From: Prevotella sp.
Lineage (GTDB): Bacteria > Bacteroidota > Bacteroidia > Bacteroidales > Bacteroidaceae
Direction: 5' to 3'
DNA: 40,748 nt
Assembly: GCA_017428055.1 (NCBI GenBank)
Contig: JAFRRN010000015.1
Span: 1-40,748 of the forward strand
Below, piece by piece: positions 9,554 to 19,660 of the stretch. Both the position numbers and the translations under genes were made by a program. Within the stretch, counting starts at the first letter, position 1; every line of letters begins with the position of its first letter. The notes under the pieces were generated by a model. It was given only the letters and a program-made list of their open reading frames with translations, was not told the origin of the DNA and ran no database searches.

Positions 9554-9919
9554 TTAAAGAACCTCGGGTGCCAAAGAGACGACTTTCATGTTGACGGCAC
9601 GCAACTCCCTTGCCACAGGGCCGAAGATACGGCTGCCACGAAGCTCACCGGCATTGTTCAAAAGCACACAGGCATTGTCGTCGAAACGGATGTATGAGCC
9701 ATCAGCCCTACGAATCTCCTTCTTGGTGCGAACGATCAAAGCCTTAGACACTGCACCCTTTTTCAATTCACTTGACGGGATGACATTCTTGACAGCAACG
9801 ACAATCACGTCACCCACACTCGCATAACGGCGGCCCGTACCTCCCAGCACACGGATGCAGAGGGCCTCTCGGGCACCACTATTATCACATACTGTAAGTC
9901 TTGATTCTGTCTGGATCAT
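9554..9919 (-). CDS. rplN: 50S ribosomal protein L14
   Basis: L14 binds 23S rRNA at the subunit interface and forms bridges with the 30S subunit. The 121-aa protein starts [20 protein letters not shown] and ends with [23 protein letters not shown], both typical. It lies 2 nt after rpsQ, so the pair is tightly linked. Confidence 0.98.
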   Translation of the reverse strand: MIQTESRLTVCDNSGAREALCIRVLGGTGRRYASVGDVIVVAVKNVIPSSELKKGAVSKALIVRTKKEIRRADGSYIRFDDNACVLLNNAGELRGSRIFGPVARELRAVNMKVVSLAPEVL

Positions 9920-9921
9920 AA

Positions 9922-10188
9922 TTACTTAGCTTTTTCTACAATTTGTACTAACCTCCATCTCTTGGTCTTGGAAAGGGGGCGGGTCTCCATAATCAAGACG
10001 GTATCGCCGATGTTGGCTTCATTGTTCTCATCATGTACATGGTACTTCTTCGTCTTCTGGACAAACTTACCATAAATAGGGTGCTTCTCCTTGAACTTTG
10101 ACGCAATAACAATGGTTTTATCCATTTTGTTGCTGATAACGACACCCTGTCTTGTCTTTCTTAAATTTCTTGTTTCCATCTGGACCAT
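9922..10188 (-). CDS. rpsQ: 30S ribosomal protein S17
   Basis: S17 is an OB-fold protein that binds the 5' domain of 16S rRNA. The frame gives 88 aa from 10188; the internal ATG at 10179 ([12 protein letters not shown]) is the more family-like start, so three residues are uncertain. The core [16 protein letters not shown] and [14 protein letters not shown]-type end ([17 protein letters not shown]) identify it. It lies 2 nt after rpmC. Confidence 0.97.
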   Translation of the reverse strand: MVQMETRNLRKTRQGVVISNKMDKTIVIASKFKEKHPIYGKFVQKTKKYHVHDENNEANIGDTVLIMETRPLSKTKRWRLVQIVEKAK

Positions 10189-10190
10189 TG

Positions 10191-10385
10191 TTATTTATTG
10201 AGTTCTCTCATGCGAAGTTCTGTCTTCATACGCGCGATGTCATGACGCATGGCCTTCAGTTGCGATGGATTCTCAAGAGGAGCGACGGAATGGTTCAACT
10301 TCAACTGCTGCAACTTCTCCACCGTGTTCTCCAACTTCTCGTTCAAACTCTTCGTATCGAGTTCTCTAATCTCTGTCATCTTCAT
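10191..10385 (-). CDS. rpmC: 50S ribosomal protein L29
   Basis: L29 lies at the tunnel exit, beside the docking site for trigger factor and SRP. The 64-aa all-helical protein includes [19 protein letters not shown] and the C-terminal [15 protein letters not shown]. The first ATG gives MKMTEI; the second (six nt later) is equally possible. Gaps are 3 nt to rplP and 2 nt to rpsQ. Confidence 0.96.
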   Translation of the reverse strand: MKMTEIRELDTKSLNEKLENTVEKLQQLKLNHSVAPLENPSQLKAMRHDIARMKTELRMRELNK

Positions 10386-10388
10386 ACC

Positions 10389-10817
10389 TTATGCGTTTTT
10401 ATCATAATCACGTCTTACTATAAACTTAGTCTTCACTGGCAACTTCTGGGCACCGAGGCGCAGAGCCTCCTTGGCCACCTCAAAAGGTACGCCTTCCACT
10501 TCGAAGAGGATGCGACCGGGGGTCACAGGAGCCACCCAGCCTGCGGGGTCACCTTTACCTTTACCCATACGCACGTCAGCGGGCTTGCGGGTAATGGGTT
10601 TGTCGGGGAAGATGCGAATCCACACCTGGCCCTCACGATTCATATAGCGGTTTACCGCCACACGGGCAGCCTCAATCTGACGGCTGTCAATCCACTTGGC
10701 CTCCAACGTCTTGATACCAAACGACCCAAAGGCCAATTGTGTGCCGCGGCTGGCATTGCCTTTGTTGCCGCGTCCGTCTTGAGGTCTTCTATATTTTACT
10801 CTTTTTGGCTGTAACAT
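10389..10817 (-). CDS. rplP: 50S ribosomal protein L16
   Basis: L16 organises the A-site region of 23S rRNA. The 142-aa protein begins [17 protein letters not shown] and contains the loop [16 protein letters not shown]. It ends [14 protein letters not shown]. It follows rpsC by 14 nt and precedes rpmC by 3 nt. Confidence 0.98.
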   Translation of the reverse strand: MLQPKRVKYRRPQDGRGNKGNASRGTQLAFGSFGIKTLEAKWIDSRQIEAARVAVNRYMNREGQVWIRIFPDKPITRKPADVRMGKGKGDPAGWVAPVTPGRILFEVEGVPFEVAKEALRLGAQKLPVKTKFIVRRDYDKNA

Positions 10818-10831
10818 GATAGCTTCTACAT

Positions 10832-11569
10832 TTAACGGTTATTGTTTCTCTTACGGTTTCCACCGCGACCATCACGCCTTCCATTGTTGCCTCCACGGAC
10901 ACCGCCTTGCTTCTCCTGGGCATAGGTTTGTGTCAAGTCACGCTTCCCATACACCTCACCACGGCAGATCCAGACTTTGATACCCAAGATTCCCACCTTG
11001 GTAAGAGCCTCCGTCTGGCAATAGTCAATGTCGGCACGGAATGTATGGAGCGGCGTACGCCCTTCCTTATACATTTCGTTGCGAGCCATTTCAGCACCAT
11101 TCAATCGACCGCAGATTTGCACCTTGATACCCTCGGCACCTGCGCGCATCGTGTTCTGGATGGCCATCTTGATGGCACGGCGATAAGCAATCTTACCCTC
11201 AATCTGGTGCGCAATGTTGTTGCCAACGATGGTGGCATCCAGTTCGGGCTTCTTCACTTCGTAGATATTGATCTGAATATCCTTCTTGTAAAGTTTCTTC
11301 AGTTCTTCCTTCAGTTTGTCAACATCTTGACCTCCCTTACCGATGACGATGCCAGGACGAGCCGTGCAGAAGGTGATGGTGACAATTTTCAAGGTACGCT
11401 CAATGACAATCTTCGACACGCTCGCCTTTGCCAGACGCTCATTGAGATACTTGCGGATCTTCATGTCCTCTACAAGATTATCTCCGAAGTTCTTGCCACC
11501 GTACCAATTGGAATCCCAACCACGGATAATACCGAGTCGATTGCTGATTGGATTAACTTTCTGTCCCAT
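10832..11569 (-). CDS. rpsC: 30S ribosomal protein S3 with RGG-like tail
   Basis: S3 lines the mRNA entry channel and has helicase activity together with S4 and S5. The 245-aa protein has an N-terminal KH domain with the [11 protein letters not shown] loop and a C-terminal S3 domain. The last 25 or so residues are rich in Gly, Arg and Asn ([19 protein letters not shown]), an RGG-like basic tail that makes it somewhat longer than the E. coli protein (233 aa). It begins 2 nt after rplV. Confidence 0.98.
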   Translation of the reverse strand: MGQKVNPISNRLGIIRGWDSNWYGGKNFGDNLVEDMKIRKYLNERLAKASVSKIVIERTLKIVTITFCTARPGIVIGKGGQDVDKLKEELKKLYKKDIQINIYEVKKPELDATIVGNNIAHQIEGKIAYRRAIKMAIQNTMRAGAEGIKVQICGRLNGAEMARNEMYKEGRTPLHTFRADIDYCQTEALTKVGILGIKVWICRGEVYGKRDLTQTYAQEKQGGVRGGNNGRRDGRGGNRKRNNNR

Positions 11570-11571
11570 AC

Positions 11572-11979
11572 TTATTCTTTTTCGTCATTTGGTTTAGTAT
11601 CTACGAACACCGTAACATGGTTAGAACGCTTGCGGATGCGGTAGCCGCGCCCCTGTGGCGCTGGCCTCATTCGCTTCAGTGTCACACCTTCATCAACAAA
11701 GATACGGCTCACGAACAATTCACCGTCCTCTGCCTTCCTGTCATTCTTCACTTCCCAGTTGGCGATGGCTGAACGCAGCAGCTTCTCCACGTCCTTCGAT
11801 GCCGCCTTATTGGAAAACCTAAGCACAGCGAGGGCACGGTTCACCTCCATCCCGCGTACCATGTCAACGACATAGCGCATCTTGCGGGGCGAGGAGGGCA
11901 CACCCCTCAACTTTGCACAGCAAATATTCTTTTTCTCTGCCTTTCTCTTCTCGGCAGCCAGTCTTTTTCTTGCTCCCAT
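11572..11979 (-). CDS. rplV: 50S ribosomal protein L22
   Basis: L22 lines the nascent-peptide tunnel with L4 and is a site of macrolide-resistance mutations. The 135-aa protein has a basic N-terminal leader ([16 protein letters not shown]), the core [19 protein letters not shown] and the beta-hairpin region [19 protein letters not shown]. No deletion is seen in the hairpin. It sits 34 nt after rpsS and 2 nt before rpsC. Confidence 0.97.
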   Translation of the reverse strand: MGARKRLAAEKRKAEKKNICCAKLRGVPSSPRKMRYVVDMVRGMEVNRALAVLRFSNKAASKDVEKLLRSAIANWEVKNDRKAEDGELFVSRIFVDEGVTLKRMRPAPQGRGYRIRKRSNHVTVFVDTKPNDEKE

Positions 11980-12013
11980 TTTTTATTTTCTTGTCATTTA
12001 AATGGTTGTCCCT

Positions 12014-12280
12014 TTACTTCTTATTACCGGCATGGCCACCAAACTTGCGTGTGGGTGCAAACTCTCCCAGCTTGTGTCCTACCATGTTCTCAGTAATGTA
12101 AACAGGGATAAATTTATTTCCGTTATGAACTGCAACAGTGTGTCCCACGAAGTCCGGGGAAATCATTGAAGCCCGAGCCCAAGTCTTAACAACGGTTTTC
12201 TTGCCGCTCTCATTCATGGCGAGAACCTTCTTCTCAAGCGACACGTTGATATATGGACCTTTTTTTAATGAACGACTCAT
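12014..12280 (-). CDS. rpsS: 30S ribosomal protein S19
   Basis: S19 is in the 30S head and forms a complex with S13. The 88-aa protein starts [19 protein letters not shown] and contains [19 protein letters not shown] and [15 protein letters not shown], all diagnostic. It lies 17 nt after rplB. Confidence 0.98.
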   Translation of the reverse strand: MSRSLKKGPYINVSLEKKVLAMNESGKKTVVKTWARASMISPDFVGHTVAVHNGNKFIPVYITENMVGHKLGEFAPTRKFGGHAGNKK

Positions 12281-12297
12281 AATTTACTCTTGTTAAC

Positions 12298-13125
<828 letters not shown>

Positions 13126-13130
13126 TTCTA

Positions 13131-13424
13131 TTATATATTGCTATAAAAATCAATAGTCTCACCCTCTTTCAGTAAGACGATAGCCTTCTTGAATGCTTTC
13201 TTCTGGCCTTTCACAACGCCAGAACGAGTATAGCGACTCACGCGCTTCCCGGCATAGTTCATCGTGTTCACGCTCTCCACCGTCACATTGTACTGTTTCT
13301 CAACTTCATCCTTGATTTGGAGTTTATTGGCTTCGGGGCGAACAATGAAACCAAAGCAGTTTGGCCTCTTCTCGGTGAGCTTGGTCATCTTCTCAGTGAC
13401 CAATGGTTTAATTATAAATGCCAT
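13131..13424 (-). CDS. rplW: 50S ribosomal protein L23
   Basis: L23 forms the main docking site for trigger factor and SRP at the tunnel exit. The 97-aa protein starts [16 protein letters not shown] and includes [26 protein letters not shown] and a C-terminal [12 protein letters not shown]. It lies 3 nt after rplD and 5 nt before rplB. Confidence 0.97.
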   Translation of the reverse strand: MAFIIKPLVTEKMTKLTEKRPNCFGFIVRPEANKLQIKDEVEKQYNVTVESVNTMNYAGKRVSRYTRSGVVKGQKKAFKKAIVLLKEGETIDFYSNI

Positions 13425-13427
13425 ATC

Positions 13428-14072
13428 TTAATTCTCCTCGTTATTCTTAATTAAGGTCTCGTTGATGGATTTGAGCGAGTCTTCGGTTATGACAAGCACA
13501 TCAGCATTCAAGACTTTGTAAGCATTGAGTGTCGATGCGATCATCACCTCTGTACGCGGTAAATTACGAGCCGACAAATATACATTTTTATTTAGACTTG
13601 GCAAAAGAAGAAGGATTTTCTTGCCGTCAACTTTAAGATTTTTAGTAATATTTACGAAATCTTTTGTTTTCGGGGCATCGAGAATGAAATCTTCGATGAC
13701 AACAATGGCCTCCTCCTGTGCCTTATAAGACAGTGCAGACTTACGGGCAAGAATCTTTGTCTTCTTGTTCAGCTTGGTGCGATAATCACGTGGCTTGGGT
13801 CCAAACACACGACCACCACCCCTCATCAATGGGGAGTTGATATCGCCATGACGTGCGCCGCCGCCACCTTTTTGCCTTCCGAGCTTGCGTGTGGAGCCCT
13901 TGTGCTCACTTCTCTCCTTGGCTTTCGCCGTTCCTTGTCTCTGGTTTCCAAGATATTGCTTCACATCGAGGTAAAGCACATGATCGTTGGGTTCAATCCC
14001 GAAGATCGATTCGTCTAACGTAACCTTTCTCCCGGTCTCCTGACCTTTTATGTTTAATACGCTAAGTTCCAT
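13428..14072 (-). CDS. rplD: 50S ribosomal protein L4
   Basis: L4 lines the peptide tunnel and in E. coli represses the S10 operon. The 214-aa protein contains the tunnel-loop block [38 protein letters not shown], and a Rossmann-like C-terminal domain. Its ATG overlaps the last base of the rplC stop, suggesting coupled translation. Confidence 0.98.
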   Translation of the reverse strand: MELSVLNIKGQETGRKVTLDESIFGIEPNDHVLYLDVKQYLGNQRQGTAKAKERSEHKGSTRKLGRQKGGGGARHGDINSPLMRGGGRVFGPKPRDYRTKLNKKTKILARKSALSYKAQEEAIVVIEDFILDAPKTKDFVNITKNLKVDGKKILLLLPSLNKNVYLSARNLPRTEVMIASTLNAYKVLNADVLVITEDSLKSINETLIKNNEEN

Positions 14073-14686
14073 TATTTCTGAATTAAAACGGTTGAACCCT
14101 TAAATCCGGCGACCGACCCCTTCACGATAATGAGGTTGTGCTCTGGAATCACCTTTAACACTTTGAGATTCTGGGTTGTCACACGGTCGCAGCCCATGTG
14201 TCCTGCCATACGCATTCCCTTGAACACCTTGGCGGGATAAGAACAAGCACCGATAGAACCCGGTTTGCGGGCACGGTCGTCCTGACCGTGAGTACTCTGA
14301 CCAACTCCGCCAAATCCATGGCGTTTGACCACTCCCTGGAAGCCTTTTCCTTTAGAGGTGCCAACCACATCGACAAACTCAGCGTCTGCGAAGAGATCCA
14401 CCGTGATGGTGTCTCCGAGGTTGTATTCCTCATCAAACTTGAACTCGGCCAAGTGCTTCTTTGGTGTTGTCCCAGCCTTCTTGAAGACTCCCTGCATAGG
14501 CTTGGTGGTATTCTTCTCCTTAGCCTCGCCGTAGCCTAACTGGATGGCTTTGTAACCATCTTTCTCGATGGTCTTCACTTGGGTGACAACACAAGGACCA
14601 GCTTCGATAACAGTGCACGGTACATTCTTACCGTCGGCACTGAAAACGGATGTCATTCCGATTTTTCTTCCAATTAATCCTGGCAT
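14072..14686 (-). CDS. rplC: 50S ribosomal protein L3
   Basis: L3 is an early assembly protein whose loop reaches the peptidyl transferase centre. The 204-aa protein starts [19 protein letters not shown] and has the signature [21 protein letters not shown]-like loop (positions about 128-148) followed by GMRMAGHMG. The gap to rpsJ upstream is 71 nt and very AT-rich, wider than most in the operon. Confidence 0.98.
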   Translation of the reverse strand: MPGLIGRKIGMTSVFSADGKNVPCTVIEAGPCVVTQVKTIEKDGYKAIQLGYGEAKEKNTTKPMQGVFKKAGTTPKKHLAEFKFDEEYNLGDTITVDLFADAEFVDVVGTSKGKGFQGVVKRHGFGGVGQSTHGQDDRARKPGSIGACSYPAKVFKGMRMAGHMGCDRVTTQNLKVLKVIPEHNLIIVKGSVAGFKGSTVLIQK

Positions 14687-14757
14687 TTCAATGTTTATTT
14701 AAAAAATTAAAAAAATCCTATTACCTATAATAATATAAATAATGTGTCAAGTCTTAC

Positions 14758-15063
14758 TTAGACCTTGATCTCCACTTCCACACCCGAAGGCAACTCCAGC
14801 TTCATCAAGGCATCGACGGTCTTCGACGTGGAGCTGTAGATGTCTATCAGTCGCTTGTAGTTGGAAAGTTGGAACTGCTCACGTGCCTTCTTGTTCACGA
14901 AGGTACTGCGGTTCACGGTGTAGATTCTCTTGTGCGTGGGCAGGGGGATAGGGCCACTCACCACGGCACCTGTAGCCTTGACGGCCTTCACGATTTTCTC
15001 TGCTGACTTGTCAACCAACTTGTGGTCGTAGCTCTTCAGCTTGATTCTAATTTTTTGACTCAT
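14758..15063 (-). CDS. rpsJ: 30S ribosomal protein S10
   Basis: S10 is a 30S head protein and, as NusE, a partner in transcription antitermination. The start is set at 15063 ([14 protein letters not shown]), the universal N-terminus; in-frame codons up to 15111 lie in the fusA-rpsJ hairpin region and match nothing. The protein is 101 aa and contains [17 protein letters not shown]. It is the first gene of the S10 section. Confidence 0.97.
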   Translation of the reverse strand: MSQKIRIKLKSYDHKLVDKSAEKIVKAVKATGAVVSGPIPLPTHKRIYTVNRSTFVNKKAREQFQLSNYKRLIDIYSSTSKTVDALMKLELPSGVEVEIKV

Positions 15064-15094
15064 AGTTGTTTTGTTATTTATTTGTTGTTTGAAA

Positions 15095-15142
15095 AGGAGA
15101 GATGTCATCAAAGAGTCATTCGTTCAACGACATCACTCTCCT
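15095..15142 (-). promoter_or_regulatory. Hairpin in the fusA-rpsJ gap
   Basis: AGGAGAG (15095-15101) pairs with CTCTCCT (15136-15142) and ATGTC (15102-15106) with GACAT (15129-15133), giving a 12-bp stem broken by a 2-nt bulge around a 22-nt loop. It lies just after the fusA stop and before S10. There is no U-run, so it is more likely an RNA regulatory or processing structure than a terminator. Function is unknown. Confidence 0.35.
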
Positions 15143-15155
15143 CGTTAATCTGTTG

Positions 15156-17270
15156 TTATACCAAATCCACGCGACCCTTGATCTCTTCAAGCACCGCTTT
15201 GGCGATGGAACTCGATACAGGGGCGTGATGGTCATACTCCATCGAGCTGGTAGCGCGTCCGGAGGTGATGGTACGCAGGGCGGTCACATAGCCGAACATC
15301 TCTGCCAGCGGCACCATCGCCTTCACGATACGTGCGCCGCTACGTGCCTCATCCATGCCTTCCACCTGTCCGCGGCGCTTGTTCAGGTCGCCGATGACAT
15401 CACCCATGTTCTCCTCGGGTGTCACCACCTCCACCTTCATGATAGGCTCCATCAATACGGGGGCAGCCTTCGGGCAGGCGTTCCTATAGGCATTGATGGC
15501 GGCAAGCTCAAACGACAGCTGGTCGGAGTCCACGGGGTGGAAGCTGCCGTCTATCACTGTCACCTTCATGCTGTCCATCGGATAGCCTCCGAGCACGCCA
15601 TTCTTCATCGCGCCCTCAAAGCCCTTCTGGATGGCGGGTATGTACTCCTTGGGAATGTTACCACCCTTCACCTCGTTGACAAACTGCAATGGTGACTCCG
15701 TATAGTCGTCATCGCGCGGGCCGATGTTGACGATGATGTCTGCGAACTTACCGCGTCCACCCGTCTGCTTCTTATAAACCTCGCGTAGGTTGACGGTCTT
15801 GGTGATAGCCTCCTTGTAGTTCACCTGTGGCTTGCCTTGGTTACACTCCACCTTGAACTCACGCTTCAGGCGGTCGATGATGATGTCAAGGTGCAACTCA
15901 CCCATACCCGAGATGATGGTCTGGCCACTCTGCTCGTCGGTGCGGACGGTGAACGTCGGGTCTTCCTCTGCCAACTTGGCAAGGCCGTTGTCGAGTTTGG
16001 CGATGTCTGCCTGGCTCTTCGGCTCCACGGCGATGGAAATCACCGTGTCGGGGAAGGTCATCGACTCCAGCACGATGGGATGGTCCTCATCGCAGAGAGT
16101 GTCACCTGTGCGGATGTCTTTGAATCCTACGCCTGCGCCGATGTCGCCGGCATCGATGCTCTCCATCGGGATTTCCTTATTGGAGTTCATCTGGAAGAGG
16201 CGGCTGATGCGCTCCTTCTTGCCGGTACGGGGGTTATAGACGTATGACCCGGCATTCACCTTACCCGAATACACGCGGAAGAACACCAAGCGGCCCATAT
16301 AGGGGTCGGTGGCAATCTTGAACGCGAGGGCGGCCGTTGGCTCATCCTCCGAAGGCTTCCTGCCCTCTTCCTGCTCCGTACTGGGGTTCATGCCCATGAC
16401 AGCCTCGGTGTCAAGTGGCGAGGGAAGGAACGCGCAGGTGTAGTCGAGCAAGGGCTGCACACCCTTGTTCTTATACGAAGAGCCCAGCACCATCGGTGTC
16501 AAGTCCATGGAAATCGTGCCCTTGCGGATGGCGGCAATGATTTGTTCCTCGGAGATTTCTTGTCCGTCGAGGTACTTCTCCATCAGGTCATCGTCATAGT
16601 TGGCGGCCTGTTCAATCATCTTGTCGCGCCATTCTTGGGCCTCTTCCACGAGGTCGGCAGGGATGTCTTCAATATCATACTCGGCACCCATGGTCTCATC
16701 GTGCCACAGGATCGCCTTCATCTTGATGAGGTCTACCACACCCTTGAAGTTCTCCTCTGCGCCAATGGGGATCTGCACGGGGCAGGGATTTGCGCCGAGG
16801 ATTTCCTCCATCTGCTTCACGGTGCCGAAGAAGTCAGCGCCCGAACGGTCCATCTTGTTCACATAACCGATGCGTGGCACGTTGTACTTGTCGGCCTGGC
16901 GCCACACCGTCTCCGACTGTGGCTGCACACCGTCTGCTGCGGAATAGGTGGCGATGGCACCATCCAGGACACGCAGAGAACGTTCCACCTCTGCGGTAAA
17001 GTCCACGTGTCCCGGGGTGTCTATCAAGTTAATCTTGTACTGTTTATCATTCCATTTCCAGTTACACGTCGTGGCGGCAGAAGTGATGGTGATACCCCTC
17101 TCCTGCTCCTGCGCCATCCAGTCCATGGTAGCGGCACCGTCATGCACCTCGCCTATCTTGTGCGTCTTGCCCGTGTAGAACAAGATACGCTCAGACGTAG
17201 TGGTTTTCCCGGCGTCGATGTGCGCCATGATACCGATGTTGCGTGTCAAATGTAAGTCGCGGTTTGCCAT
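15156..17270 (-). CDS. fusA: Elongation factor G
   Basis: EF-G is the GTPase that drives tRNA-mRNA translocation. The 704-aa protein has all G motifs: [10 protein letters not shown] (G1), RGITI (G2), DTPGHVDF (G3) and NKMD (G4), followed by domains II-V ending in KGRVDLV. Length and motifs suggest the canonical translocation EF-G and not an EF-G2 or tetracycline-protection paralogue. It lies 45 nt after rpsG and, as in other Bacteroidetes, directly before the S10 section. Confidence 0.98.
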   Translation of the reverse strand: MANRDLHLTRNIGIMAHIDAGKTTTSERILFYTGKTHKIGEVHDGAATMDWMAQEQERGITITSAATTCNWKWNDKQYKINLIDTPGHVDFTAEVERSLRVLDGAIATYSAADGVQPQSETVWRQADKYNVPRIGYVNKMDRSGADFFGTVKQMEEILGANPCPVQIPIGAEENFKGVVDLIKMKAILWHDETMGAEYDIEDIPADLVEEAQEWRDKMIEQAANYDDDLMEKYLDGQEISEEQIIAAIRKGTISMDLTPMVLGSSYKNKGVQPLLDYTCAFLPSPLDTEAVMGMNPSTEQEEGRKPSEDEPTAALAFKIATDPYMGRLVFFRVYSGKVNAGSYVYNPRTGKKERISRLFQMNSNKEIPMESIDAGDIGAGVGFKDIRTGDTLCDEDHPIVLESMTFPDTVISIAVEPKSQADIAKLDNGLAKLAEEDPTFTVRTDEQSGQTIISGMGELHLDIIIDRLKREFKVECNQGKPQVNYKEAITKTVNLREVYKKQTGGRGKFADIIVNIGPRDDDYTESPLQFVNEVKGGNIPKEYIPAIQKGFEGAMKNGVLGGYPMDSMKVTVIDGSFHPVDSDQLSFELAAINAYRNACPKAAPVLMEPIMKVEVVTPEENMGDVIGDLNKRRGQVEGMDEARSGARIVKAMVPLAEMFGYVTALRTITSGRATSSMEYDHHAPVSSSIAKAVLEEIKGRVDLV

Positions 17271-17315
17271 TTCTCTCTTTACGTTTTATCCTTTTACCTT
17301 TTTACCTTTATACCT

Positions 17316-17792
17316 TTAGAACCTGAAATGGGCAAATGCGCGGTTAGCCTCGGCCATGCGGTGCATGTCCTCCTTGCGTTTGAAGGCGCCACCCTGGTTG
17401 TTGTAAGCGTCCATGATCTCAGCGGCAAGTTTCTCAGCCATGCTCTTTCCACCACGCTTGCGGGCGTAGTTAATCATATTCTTCATGGAAACGCTCTCCT
17501 TGCGGTCAGGGCGAATCTCCGTAGGCACCTGGAACGTGGCGCCACCGATACGGCGGCTCTTCACCTCCACCTGCGGGGTGATGTTGTCAAGGGCCTGTTT
17601 CCAGATCTCCAATGGAGACTTCTCCTCCTTGGCCATCTTGGTCTTCACCAATTCAAGCGACTTGTAGAAAATCTCATACGATGTGTTTTTCTTGCCATCG
17701 TACATCAAGTGGTTCACAAACTTCGACACCTTGGTGTCGCCGAACACTGGGTCTGGCAATACCAGACGCTTCTTGGGTTTTGCTTTTCTCAT
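17316..17792 (-). CDS. rpsG: 30S ribosomal protein S7
   Basis: S7 nucleates 30S head assembly and lies near the E site; in E. coli it represses translation by binding the S12-S7 intercistronic RNA. The 158-aa protein starts [19 protein letters not shown] and contains [18 protein letters not shown] and the C-terminal [15 protein letters not shown]. Here too it follows a wide structured gap after rpsL. Confidence 0.98.
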   Translation of the reverse strand: MRKAKPKKRLVLPDPVFGDTKVSKFVNHLMYDGKKNTSYEIFYKSLELVKTKMAKEEKSPLEIWKQALDNITPQVEVKSRRIGGATFQVPTEIRPDRKESVSMKNMINYARKRGGKSMAEKLAAEIMDAYNNQGGAFKRKEDMHRMAEANRAFAHFRF

Positions 17793-17915
17793 TTTATTTG
17801 ATGTTTAATTCTGCATGGGGCTGTCTGCCGTTCTTCAACGTCCGCTCCCGGACATTTACTCAACCTTCTAACAATTCTCCAGCAAAACGATTTAAATCTT
17901 TCTTTCGGGGAGTGG

Positions 17916-17999
17916 GGCCTTGAGTCTTGGCTCTTCCTACGAGCCGTAGTTCCGAAACTGTATCGCTACATGCTTACCCAACTAACAAGACTCAAGGCC
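17916..17999 (-). promoter_or_regulatory. Long inverted repeat in the rpsL-rpsG gap, candidate S7 autoregulatory RNA
   Basis: GGCCTTGAGTCTTG (17916-17929) and CAAGACTCAAGGCC (17986-17999) are perfect 14-bp complements enclosing 56 nt. The stem begins 14 nt after the rpsL stop. A second small stem, GTCCG/CGGAC (17840-17853), lies nearer rpsG. Neither is followed by a U-run, so termination is unlikely. In E. coli, S7 binds the structured S12-S7 intercistronic RNA; the position here invites the same role, but that is inference. Confidence 0.5.
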
Positions 18000-18013
18000 T
18001 CAGTCGCCAACTC

Positions 18014-18394
18014 TTACTTCTTGGCTTTTGGACGTTTGGCCCCGTACTTGGAGCGACGCTGTGTGCGGTTGGCTACACCAGCCGTGTCAAGTGTGCCACG
18101 CACAATGTGATAACGCACACCGGGGAGGTCCTTCACACGACCGCCACGCACCAGCACGATGGAGTGCTCCTGCAAGTTGTGTCCCTCGCCGGGAATGTAG
18201 GAGTTCACCTCCTTCTGGTTTGTCAAACGAACACGGGCAACCTTACGCATTGCCGAATTAGGCTTCTTAGGAGTGGTGGTGTAGACGCGCACACACACGC
18301 CGCGACGCTGTGGACATGAGTCCAGGGCGGGCGACTTGCTCTTGTCTACCAACACTTTCCTGCCTTTTCTTACTAACTGTGAAATAGTAGGCAT
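18014..18394 (-). CDS. rpsL: 30S ribosomal protein S12
   Basis: S12 sits at the decoding centre and is the streptomycin-resistance locus. The 126-aa protein starts [13 protein letters not shown] and contains [19 protein letters not shown] and [17 protein letters not shown]. Both lysines commonly changed in resistant mutants (in PKKPNSA and GRVKDLPG) are intact, so a streptomycin-sensitive allele is predicted. It is the first gene of the long operon, with a leader of about 100 nt. Confidence 0.98.
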   Translation of the reverse strand: MPTISQLVRKGRKVLVDKSKSPALDSCPQRRGVCVRVYTTTPKKPNSAMRKVARVRLTNQKEVNSYIPGEGHNLQEHSIVLVRGGRVKDLPGVRYHIVRGTLDTAGVANRTQRRSKYGAKRPKAKK

Positions 18395-18436
18395 AATTTT
18401 ACTTTTTTATTTATTTATATTGTGTTATAATGTTCT

Positions 18437-18507
18437 ATTCGGCAAAGCCCACATTCGCCTCTCCTGTTACCACAGGGCATAGCAGGCCGAATCGGGGTGC
18501 AAAGGTA
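18437..18507 (-). promoter_or_regulatory. Promoter and structured leader of the rpsL operon
   Basis: On the minus strand, TACCTTTG (18500-18507) matches the Bacteroidetes -7 form TAnnTTTG; no good -33 is seen. The leader between it and rpsL can fold: ATTCGGC (18437-18443) pairs with GCCGAAT (18486-18492), with an inner hairpin CCTGT/ACAGG (18463-18476) closed by four bases. This position fits ribosomal-protein or growth-rate control, but no known leader class was recognised. Confidence 0.5.
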
Positions 18508-18550
18508 CGAACTTTCCCTTAAAACACCTAATATATATAGAACGAAAAAA

Positions 18551-18582
18551 CCTATATTTTGCATTGTTTAACAAAATATAGG
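18551..18582 (-). terminator. Rho-independent terminator after the DUF3467 gene
   Basis: CCTATATTTTG (18551-18561) and CAAAATATAGG (18572-18582) form a perfect 11-bp stem with a 10-nt loop. In the minus direction the stem is followed at once by six T (18545-18550). It lies 25 nt past the DUF3467 stop and isolates that gene from the rpsL operon. Confidence 0.8.
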
Positions 18583-18607
18583 CAATTTTAAACCAGCGAA
18601 GCCTGTT

Positions 18608-18928
18608 TCAAGCCTGTTCCCTACCCTTTCCGAAGGGTGCGATGGTACGTGGTCCTTGGTTAGGAATCTCTATTTTCCCAAACTCTTGCTCATACTTATA
18701 GATATTCTCCTGCAAAGCCGCCAAGAGTCGCTTGGCATGTTCTGGAGCGAGGATGATACGGCTGCACACCTCCGCCTTGGGCATACCGGGAAGCAAGCGG
18801 GCAAAATCAATCACAAAGTCGCTATGTGAGTGGCTGATGAGGGCAAGGTTGGAATACACGCCCGACGCGATTTCGGGCTTCAGTTCCATCTGGAACTGCA
18901 TCTGCTGGGGGTTCTTATTATCTGCCAT
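18608..18928 (-). CDS. DUF3467 family protein
   Basis: This 106-aa protein matches DUF3467, a small conserved protein seen beside rpsL in Bacteroidetes; its function is unknown to me. Recognisable blocks are LKPEIASGVYSNLALISHS, DFVIDFARLLPGMPKAEV and IILAPEHAKRLLAALQENI. There is no signal peptide or membrane segment, so it is likely cytosolic. It has its own promoter and its own terminator, so it is probably monocistronic. In Bacteroides the usual neighbour is rpoC; here the upstream region is empty and then divergent genes begin. Confidence 0.85.
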   Translation of the reverse strand: MADNKNPQQMQFQMELKPEIASGVYSNLALISHSHSDFVIDFARLLPGMPKAEVCSRIILAPEHAKRLLAALQENIYKYEQEFGKIEIPNQGPRTIAPFGKGREQA

Positions 18929-19010
18929 AATATGTTTTTCGTTAAATATATATTAATAATGTATACACTCTTGGGTGGATTAGGCACATCTAAAAAGGCC
19001 TTTCGGATTG

Positions 19011-19042
19011 CAAAAGTAATGCTTTTCCCACAAATGACCAAA
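19011..19042 (-). promoter_or_regulatory. Promoter of the DUF3467 gene
   Basis: On the minus strand TTTG (19039-19042), a 20-nt spacer and TACTTTTG (19011-19018) match the Bacteroidetes housekeeping form exactly. It predicts a leader of roughly 75 nt before the ATG at 18928. Confidence 0.8.
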
Positions 19043-19544
19043 TAAACCAGTAAAAAAAGAAAGACGACAACCTACAATTATCACCATCGGAGGGCGTTGC
19101 CTTTCATGCGAAAAACCATGACAAAAACACCCTCGGGAAAAATCGCGAAATAGTAGTTAAAAGAATTAACAGATACCCGAAAAACCAAGTAAAAGACACC
19201 TCTTTCAAGCCAAATACCCCCTTTTAACATTTTTTGGGCGGCATTTATCGGGGATAAATGCCACATCCGTCAACGATAAAGGTATGGAAAAAGACGTTAA
19301 AATGCCACATTTAATGGGCAAAAAAGCCACTTTTACGACCTCCCGAAGATGCCTCCAAAACATAAATAACTGATATTCAACCACTTGCAAAAACGCCAAA
19401 AAAGGGCTTGTTTTCGTCCAAAATATTGTCGGAGGCGAAAACCGCCCGCCATTTGAGCCCATTCCGTGATAAAAACTTGACAAAAGCAACACGCCAGCTG
19501 CCGTCTTGGCAAAGACCAACCTACCACTACAAAAGCAAGAAACA

Positions 19545-19576
19545 TTTGGAATTTCAATAAAAAACCCATATTTTTG
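19545..19576 (+). promoter_or_regulatory. Promoter of the DUF6057-like/lipoprotein pair
   Basis: TTTG (19545-19548), a 20-nt spacer and TATTTTTG (19569-19576) match the Bacteroidetes -33/-7 form exactly. Transcription should start near 19583, giving a leader of about 78 nt before the ATG at 19661. Confidence 0.8.
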
Positions 19577-19660
19577 CAAACAAAAACGTCAACACGCCTA
19601 TGTACGTGAGGATAAACGGGAAATGTCCTGCAAGGTACACAAATAGGCGAAAGGAATCAA

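Larger units (their letters stand above)
18929..19660. other. Divergent intergenic region, 732 nt, no gene
   Basis: Apart from the two outward-facing promoters (19011-19042 minus, 19545-19576 plus) I see one perfect hairpin, GGCATTTATC/GATAAATGCC around GGG (19240-19262), without a T-run on either side. The word AAATGCCACAT occurs at the hairpin and again near 19301. The open minus-strand frame 19205-19579 has no recognisable protein features. The stretch between 19080 and 19540 otherwise looks non-coding. Confidence 0.6.

Noticed and set aside
18014-18394. Streptomycin-resistance allele of rpsL
   Set aside because: Both key lysines are wild type.
19240-19262. 10-bp hairpin as a terminator
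   Set aside because: No T-run on either side and no gene ends nearby.
19205-19579. 124-codon minus-strand open frame in the intergenic region
   Set aside because: No recognisable domain, no good start context, and it overlaps the well-formed plus-strand promoter at 19545-19576.
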